A stretch of 64,000 nt of DNA. It comes from an uncultured Saprospirales bacterium. GTDB lineage: Bacteria; Bacteroidota; Bacteroidia; Chitinophagales; Saprospiraceae. Under the pieces are notes generated by a model. That model searched no databases, had not been told where the DNA came from, and was given only the letters and a program-made list of their open reading frames with translations. The position numbers were made by a program, and so were the translations under genes. The stretch is taken from contig CALMIR010000143.1 of assembly GCA_937864265.1 (NCBI GenBank), positions 81,059-145,058 on the forward strand, given 5' to 3'. Each line of letters begins with the position of its first letter. Position 1 is the stretch's first letter. This document shows positions 59,453-64,000 of this stretch, piece by piece.

Positions 59453-61270
59453 TCACTCTTCCTCTTCACCCTTTTTATCCAGCCATTCCTTCACCTTTTT
59501 AGCTACCGCCATTCCTGCTTGTTCGGCAATAGCCGTTAGCGTTGCCTGTTGGATGCGTTTGACCGAACCGAAATGGGACAGTAATTTTTGGGCGGACTTT
59601 TCGCCCACACCGGGAATGGCAGTGAGTTCTGTGGTGGTAAAGTGGCGGGAGCGCTGCTGTCGGTGGAATGTAATGGCAAAGCGGTGGGCTTCGTTGCGGG
59701 CTTGTTGGATCAACTTGAGGGATTCCGATTTTTTGTTGATGTACAGTGGCAGGGAGTCGCCCGGAAAAAATATCTCCTCCAAGCGCTTGGCGATGCCGAT
59801 GACCGTAACCTGATCGGTGATGCCTAATTTATCCAAACTGGCTACAGCGGCGCTCAATTGGCCTTTGCCGCCATCTATGATAATGAGTTGTGGCAAGGCT
59901 TGGTTTTCGCTGAGCAAACGTCGGTAGCGCCGAAAGACCACTTCCTCCATTGTGGCAAAATCATTGGGGCCTTCCACTGTTTTTACATTAAAATGGCGGT
60001 AGTCTTTCTTGCTGGGTTTGGCATTTTTGAATACCACGCAGGAGGAAACCGGGTAGCTGCCCTGCATATTGGAGTTATCGAAACACTCGATGTGGTAGGG
60101 TAGTGTTTTCATGTGGAGGTCTTCCTGAAGCGTTTTTAATATGCGCTCAGATGAAGTTTGCTTTTGCTTTTGGCTGGCCTTTTGTTTTTGTTTTTGCAGG
60201 AGATGGTAGCGCACATTTTTCTCTGACAAATCCAGCAGTTTGCGCTTGTCGCCAATTTTAGGAACTGTACAGACTAATTCTTCGCCCAATTGGAGGTCGT
60301 CAAACGGCAAGATGATTTCTCGGGCAATGCTATTGAATCTTTCCCGAATGATGGGGATCACGTACTCCAGCAATTCTTTTTCGTCCTCGTCCAGGTTTTT
60401 GACCAATTCCTGCGTATGTGTGTGGATAATGGCGCCATCAATAACTTTGAGATAATTCACATAAGCTTCCTTTTCGTCAGAAGCAATGGAAAAAACATCC
60501 ACATCGCGGATGGTTTGGCTTACAACGGTTGATTTTGATTGATAGTCCTCGAAAGCAGCCAGCTTTTCTTTGATTTGTTGCGCTTTTTCAAAATCCATGG
60601 ACTCAGCGTGTCGTTCCATTTCGGCTTTAAAATGAGCCTTGACGGCACTGAAATTTCCTTTCAGGATGTTTTTGATTTGCGTGATGCGATCCAGGTAGTT
60701 GTCCTCCGCTTCCAAACCAACGCAGGGCCCCAGGCAGTTTTTGACGTGGTACTCCAGGCAAACTTTGAATTTGCCCGATTCGATGTTGGCTTGATTCAAA
60801 GGAAGGGTACAAGTGCGCAAGGGAAACAATTGCTTGATCAGGTCGAGGATGATCTTGATGCGGGCTTTGGAGGTATAAGGTCCAAAGTAAGTAGAGCCAT
60901 CCTTGATCACTCGTCGGGTGATGAATACGCGAGGAAAGCGCTCGTTTTTGATACAAATATAAGAGTAGCTTTTATCGTCGCGGAGCATGACGTTGTAGCG
61001 CGGGCGGTGTTCTTTGATCAGCGCATTTTCCAGCAATAAGGCATCGGCTTCTGTTTCTACAATGGTAAACTCCAGGCGATGGGCGTTTTTGACCATCACC
61101 CGGGTTTTGTGGGCTCGGTCGCGGCGTTCTCCAAAATAAGAGCTTACCCGGCTTTTGAGATTTTTGGCTTTCCCGACATATAGAATGCCGTTGCCTTCGT
61201 CCAAAAAGCGATAGACCCCCGGTTGGTGGGGAATGGAATCGGCTATGGTTTTAAAATCTTCAGTAGTCAT
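59453..61270 (-). CDS. uvrC: Excinuclease ABC subunit C
   Basis: 605 aa, full length. It makes both incisions in nucleotide excision repair. GIY-YIG nuclease domain at 18-47 (PGVYRFLDEGNGILYVGKAK), a Cys-rich segment CTLPLNQANIESGKFKVCLE/CLGPCVG, a UvrB-binding helix pair near 205-240 (HAESMDFEKAQQIKEKLAAF), the RNase H-like C-terminal nuclease (YHIECFDNSNMQGSYPVSSC, LIIIDGGKGQLSAA) and two helix-hairpin-helix motifs at the end (LTAIPGVGEKSAQKLLSHFG). It is divergent from the patatin lipoprotein gene. Confidence 0.98.
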   Translation of the reverse strand: MTTEDFKTIADSIPHQPGVYRFLDEGNGILYVGKAKNLKSRVSSYFGERRDRAHKTRVMVKNAHRLEFTIVETEADALLLENALIKEHRPRYNVMLRDDKSYSYICIKNERFPRVFITRRVIKDGSTYFGPYTSKARIKIILDLIKQLFPLRTCTLPLNQANIESGKFKVCLEYHVKNCLGPCVGLEAEDNYLDRITQIKNILKGNFSAVKAHFKAEMERHAESMDFEKAQQIKEKLAAFEDYQSKSTVVSQTIRDVDVFSIASDEKEAYVNYLKVIDGAIIHTHTQELVKNLDEDEKELLEYVIPIIRERFNSIAREIILPFDDLQLGEELVCTVPKIGDKRKLLDLSEKNVRYHLLQKQKQKASQKQKQTSSERILKTLQEDLHMKTLPYHIECFDNSNMQGSYPVSSCVVFKNAKPSKKDYRHFNVKTVEGPNDFATMEEVVFRRYRRLLSENQALPQLIIIDGGKGQLSAAVASLDKLGITDQVTVIGIAKRLEEIFFPGDSLPLYINKKSESLKLIQQARNEAHRFAITFHRQQRSRHFTTTELTAIPGVGEKSAQKLLSHFGSVKRIQQATLTAIAEQAGMAVAKKVKEWLDKKGEEEE

Positions 61271-61324
61271 GCTTTACAAATCAACGGGTCCGTTTTAATT
61301 GCCGAACTTTCAAAAATAGTCAAG

Positions 61325-61332
61325 TATCTTTG
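61325..61332 (+). promoter_or_regulatory. Candidate -7 box (TATCTTTG) of the patatin-like gene
   Basis: An exact TAnnTTTG match 33 bases before the ATG at 61366. It includes the TTG at 61330, so that codon is not the start. TTG at 61299-61301 might be part of a -33 box with a long 23-base spacer. Confidence 0.55.
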
Positions 61333-61365
61333 AAGCTGTTGAAAAAAAAGAGAAAACGATACAGA

Positions 61366-62787
61366 ATGAGGCGCATTAACAACAATTTATGGTTTTTTTT
61401 GGTTGTGGTCACCACTTTTTCTAATTGTTCGCGAAAGATTTATATCGATAGGAGTCAGTTTTTTAAAGATGGGGAAGCAGCCCCCGGAGTTGATTTATCT
61501 TATTACAAATCGGTTCAATTGCGTCCCCATCAGGATTCTACTTTAGCTGTGGCTATGGCCATTTCGGGTGGCGGCAGTCGAGCTGCTAACTTTGGCCTAG
61601 GCATCATGCTTGGCTTGGAAGAGCTACTCATAACGGAAACCCAGGACGCGTTGGATCAGGTGGACTATTTTTCTACCGTATCCGGCGGTGGTTTTGGAGC
61701 GGGAGCATACATTTGCGCCCTGTATGATCATCATTTTTTCCAACGTCAAACACCTTTTTCCCTGTCGCAATATGCCGACGACCAAATATGCGGCGATCTG
61801 TGCTATTCTTATGCAGGTGCACTAATCCGGGGCAATCTCAATGTCAAACTTTGGTTTTCCCTAGTGGACGACGGCGATGCTTTGGAAAAAGCGATTGATG
61901 ATCAGGTATTGGGCTACAAAAGGCGGCGGGAAGCGGGTAATAAAAAATTGCCTGGTATTCTTTTGGGCGATCTGTTCGTTCCCAAAGGAAGCGATCAACC
62001 AGTATTGTATCCCATGCACATTACCAATAGTACGGCCCTAAATACCATGACCATCTTCCCATTTACACCGGATATATTGAACCAATACCAAATCTATGGC
62101 TACACGCATCGTTTAAAAACCATCAAAGATGATAACCTGGATGTTTTTTCCATGCCCTTGTCAGTCGGCATCAAATCCAGCGGCAGCTTTCCTGTGCTGA
62201 TTTCCAATACGACCCTCCGGAGTTGTTATAGCCCGGAACGGCCTTATCTCCATCTGATTGATGGTGCTATGACCGATAACACAGGCTATTACACGGCACT
62301 GGATATTTTGCGCCAAGACGAGAGTTCGCGCAAAATCTTGATCATCGTAGATGCGGATGCTTCTGGCAATTTATACACCTTTTCGAAAAAAGAAGCGGCC
62401 CGCTCGTCATTAGGTGTGCTGTTTCGCTTGCCCGCCAGTGGCCTTTATGCCCGGCGTTCCACTTTGCAAAGCGATATTGAAACCCGCTGCCAGCAATACG
62501 ATGTAACCCCGATCTACTTTAGCTTTAGCAACCTGATCAAAAATAATCCAGCCGAAGTACCCCATAAGATAGACATTAAAAAGGAAATGGATCGACTCCT
62601 CGAGTTGATGCAACTAGAAAATTTTGAACTCAGCCCTTACGATCAACAAATTTTATACGAGGTACTCATTCATATCGGCACTAAATACACGATGAAAGAA
62701 GAAGAACAATTGCTGTTGATGCTCACTGGTAGAATGTTGGTTCGACTGGAAGAAGAAAAAATTTATAGTTACATGAGCAATAATTGA
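61366..62787 (+). CDS. Patatin-like phospholipase lipoprotein
   Basis: 473 aa from the ATG at 61366; a TTG at 61330 lies in the promoter. The N-terminal helix and TFSNC give a lipidated Cys at residue 21, so the protein is membrane-anchored. Oxyanion loop AISGGGSRAANFGLG (66-80), nucleophile Ser106 in STVSGGGFGAG (a variant of G-x-S-x-G without the first Gly) and Asp299 in LIDGAMTDNTGYY form the patatin Ser-Asp dyad. It should hydrolyse acyl lipids in the periplasm or at the surface. The MarR gene follows after a new promoter. Confidence 0.85.
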   Translation: MRRINNNLWFFLVVVTTFSNCSRKIYIDRSQFFKDGEAAPGVDLSYYKSVQLRPHQDSTLAVAMAISGGGSRAANFGLGIMLGLEELLITETQDALDQVDYFSTVSGGGFGAGAYICALYDHHFFQRQTPFSLSQYADDQICGDLCYSYAGALIRGNLNVKLWFSLVDDGDALEKAIDDQVLGYKRRREAGNKKLPGILLGDLFVPKGSDQPVLYPMHITNSTALNTMTIFPFTPDILNQYQIYGYTHRLKTIKDDNLDVFSMPLSVGIKSSGSFPVLISNTTLRSCYSPERPYLHLIDGAMTDNTGYYTALDILRQDESSRKILIIVDADASGNLYTFSKKEAARSSLGVLFRLPASGLYARRSTLQSDIETRCQQYDVTPIYFSFSNLIKNNPAEVPHKIDIKKEMDRLLELMQLENFELSPYDQQILYEVLIHIGTKYTMKEEEQLLLMLTGRMLVRLEEEKIYSYMSNN

Positions 62788-62819
62788 TTTGCAAATAATT
62801 CGTGTAACAATTATTTTTG
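62788..62819 (+). promoter_or_regulatory. Promoter of the MarR gene (TTTG, 20 bases, TATTTTTG)
   Basis: TTTG at 62788-62791 and TATTTTTG at 62812-62819 with a 20-base spacer, an ideal Bacteroidota promoter. The ATG at 62825 begins 5 bases after the -7 box, so the transcript should be leaderless or nearly so. This rules out the upstream in-frame start at 62789. Confidence 0.75.
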
Positions 62820-62824
62820 CCACT

Positions 62825-63271
62825 ATGACAGATTTGAAGACGGATGCTCCCGGTTTTTTACTGGAAAACACCGCAAAAAGAATGAAACAATATTTCCAGC
62901 AACAATTGCAAGAAGCAGAAGCTGGTATTACGGTCGATCAATGGGTTGTGTTGCAGGTACTAAGTGCTCATCGAGGGATAAGCCAATTTGAAATTGCCCA
63001 AGCAACTCAGAAGGATCCTCCTACCATTACACGTATCATTGACCTGCTTTGTCGAAAGCAACTCACCAAACGGGTAACAGCGCCAGATGACCGCCGAAAA
63101 TTCATCGTGCAACTGACGGCTTTGGGGGAGCAAAAAATAGCCGACACTTGGCCAGTGATTGAGAAAAGCCGACAACACGCTTGGCGGGGAATAAGCGAAA
63201 AGGACATTGACCAGTTGAAACAACTGTTAATGGGCATTCATAACAACCTAAGCACAACGGACAATCCTTAG
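62825..63271 (+). CDS. MarR-family transcriptional regulator
   Basis: 148 aa from the ATG at 62825 (see promoter). The winged helix spans about residues 35-105: ITVDQWVVLQVLSAHRGISQ, FEIAQATQKDPPTITRIIDL (recognition helix) and KRVTAPDDRRKFIVQLTALG (wing). N- and C-terminal helices form the dimer. It probably represses genes for efflux or stress response in reply to small ligands; its targets may include neighbouring genes, but no operator palindrome was found. The last 4 bases overlap the end of the convergent unknown gene. Confidence 0.92.
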   Translation: MTDLKTDAPGFLLENTAKRMKQYFQQQLQEAEAGITVDQWVVLQVLSAHRGISQFEIAQATQKDPPTITRIIDLLCRKQLTKRVTAPDDRRKFIVQLTALGEQKIADTWPVIEKSRQHAWRGISEKDIDQLKQLLMGIHNNLSTTDNP

Positions 63272-63762
63272 CCAATATTTTTGAGGCGCTCGTACTGGCG
63301 GTGTGTCCAAATAGGCCGATAGTGGTAGCTGTTGTTGCTTTCCGCTTTAAGCACATCTACCAGGAGGGCATAAAGCTGTGCCTTGATTTTTCCCAACTCT
63401 TTTCGGAAAGTGTCGATTTTTCGATACAGCGTCCGATGTTCGCTGGCATTTTTGGGACGGCCATTTCCACCTTCGATAAAAAGTTGGGCTAACTGACGGG
63501 AAAAAGCATATATCCAACCTTCAATGGATCGGATTTCCGGCCGGAGTCGGCAAGAAAGGTCGTTGAACAAATGCCGAAGTTCACTGCCTTGCTTTTCGGA
63601 TAAGGGTTGTATTAAAAAATGCTTCGATAGTTTGCTCAAATATTGCAACTCATACTTCCAATAGCCAACCAATCCCAGCCACTCTTTGCAATCCTGGTGT
63701 AGTTGATCTAATGTTAGGGGCCAAAGGGGGTTTTTACCCTTTCTGTGGGTCATTGCGTTCAT
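63268..63762 (-). CDS. Unknown helical protein
   Basis: 164 aa, not recognised. Start ATG at 63762; another in-frame ATG at 63753. It is basic and helical, with no signal peptide or membrane segment: DQLHQDCKEWLGLVGYWKYE, LSCRLRPEIRSIEGWIYAFS and TLYRKIDTFRKELGKIKAQL. GNGRPKNASEHRTLYRK is a short loop. Overlaps the MarR gene by 4 bases, tail to tail. No function is proposed. Confidence 0.6.
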   Translation of the reverse strand: MNAMTHRKGKNPLWPLTLDQLHQDCKEWLGLVGYWKYELQYLSKLSKHFLIQPLSEKQGSELRHLFNDLSCRLRPEIRSIEGWIYAFSRQLAQLFIEGGNGRPKNASEHRTLYRKIDTFRKELGKIKAQLYALLVDVLKAESNNSYHYRPIWTHRQYERLKNIG

Positions 63763-63880
63763 AGTTAAAGGCGTCTTGGGTTAAGGTCAAATAGGCGGTT
63801 TTTTGAGGTGGGTTAGAAATCAAATCTAAATTAATTTATATTTCGCAAAATGAAAAATATTTCGCGTATTTTTAGGAAAA

Positions 63881-64000
63881 ATGTTGACTACCATATTGAT
63901 CCTGAGTTTTAACAGCCCCCTGTCGAATGGGAACAAAAACAGACCTACCTCCAGCTATGATTGTAAATTATATCACTTCACCCTTTATTATTATGACCAG
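63881..64000 (+). CDS. Possible start of a gene running off the window
   Basis: From ATG 63881 the frame stays open for 40 codons to the window end (MLTTILILSFNSPLSNGNKN...). A TATTTTTA box (63867-63874) lies just before it. Another ATG at 63957 also stays open. The protein is not recognisable and this may be chance. The rest of 63763-63880 holds no gene; TATTTCGC occurs twice. Confidence 0.25.
   Translation, partial: MLTTILILSFNSPLSNGNKNRPTSSYDCKLYHFTLYYYDQ

Overview
The window looks like a chromosomal segment of a Bacteroidota species, most likely from the Saprospiraceae (Haliscomenobacter/Lewinella-like). The evidence is: promoters of the Bacteroidota type (-7 box TAnnTTTG, sometimes with TTTG about 20 bases upstream), almost no Shine-Dalgarno sequences, many secreted or outer-membrane proteins, a Reg_prop/Y_Y_Y sensor kinase, class 2 pyrD, and GG-leader peptide and LytTR genes of the Bacteroidota style. 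No rRNA, tRNA, CRISPR array, prophage or complete insertion sequence was seen. The genus is an inference.

Layout. 1-4.3 kb: OmpA-type envelope protein, secreted C1A peptidase, and an E-set/helix-hairpin-helix fusion. 4.4-8.6 kb: TSUP and MarC membrane proteins, O-methyltransferase, FemAB/GNAT-like protein, Rpn-type nuclease. 8.6-15.5 kb: Omp85-like protein divergent from an S41 protease, TPR sensor kinase, DUF2147 protein. 15.6-20.2 kb: recA, mnmG, MscS channel, recX. 20.3-24.3 kb: a candidate GG-leader peptide, a helical unknown protein, a stand-alone LytTR regulator, then a tight sigma factor / 74-aa protein / ClpP operon. 24.4-29.3 kb: NarL response regulator, giant propeller sensor kinase and an unknown membrane-anchored protein. 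29.4-36.5 kb: lipid A type acyltransferase and a complete RND efflux operon (TolC-like, adaptor, pump). 36.7-42.7 kb: pyrD, barrel protein, ModC-like ATPase with a D-threonine-aldolase-like enzyme, esterase, GNAT, and a retropepsin-like protein that has lost its catalytic Asp. 42.8-47 kb: a PorE-like TPR/propeller/SPOR protein, purN and a secreted unknown. 47-54.5 kb: atypical SDR, hemN, lone exbD, tocopherol-cyclase-like protein, YkvA protein, aminopeptidase P, old-yellow-enzyme homologue. 54.5-64 kb: large BNR/sortilin-like secreted protein, AAA-ATPase/PD-(D/E)XK protein, uvrC, patatin lipoprotein, MarR regulator and an unknown.

Most genes are housekeeping or envelope functions. The less ordinary content is (i) intergenic palindromic repeats: a two-copy element at 2.9 and 42.2 kb with a 32-base identical core, a GTTTC-heptamer and GC-rich family at 18.7, 30.4, 32.1, 38.1 and 47.1 kb, and single MITE-like palindromes at 6.5 and 12.1 kb; (ii) the 20.3-24.3 kb segment, where the GG-leader peptide gene and the LytTR gene share an upstream motif at almost the same distance from their starts; (iii) several genes whose -7 box lies 5-10 bases from the start codon, suggesting leaderless mRNAs. 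All family assignments come from reading the sequence; no database search was run.
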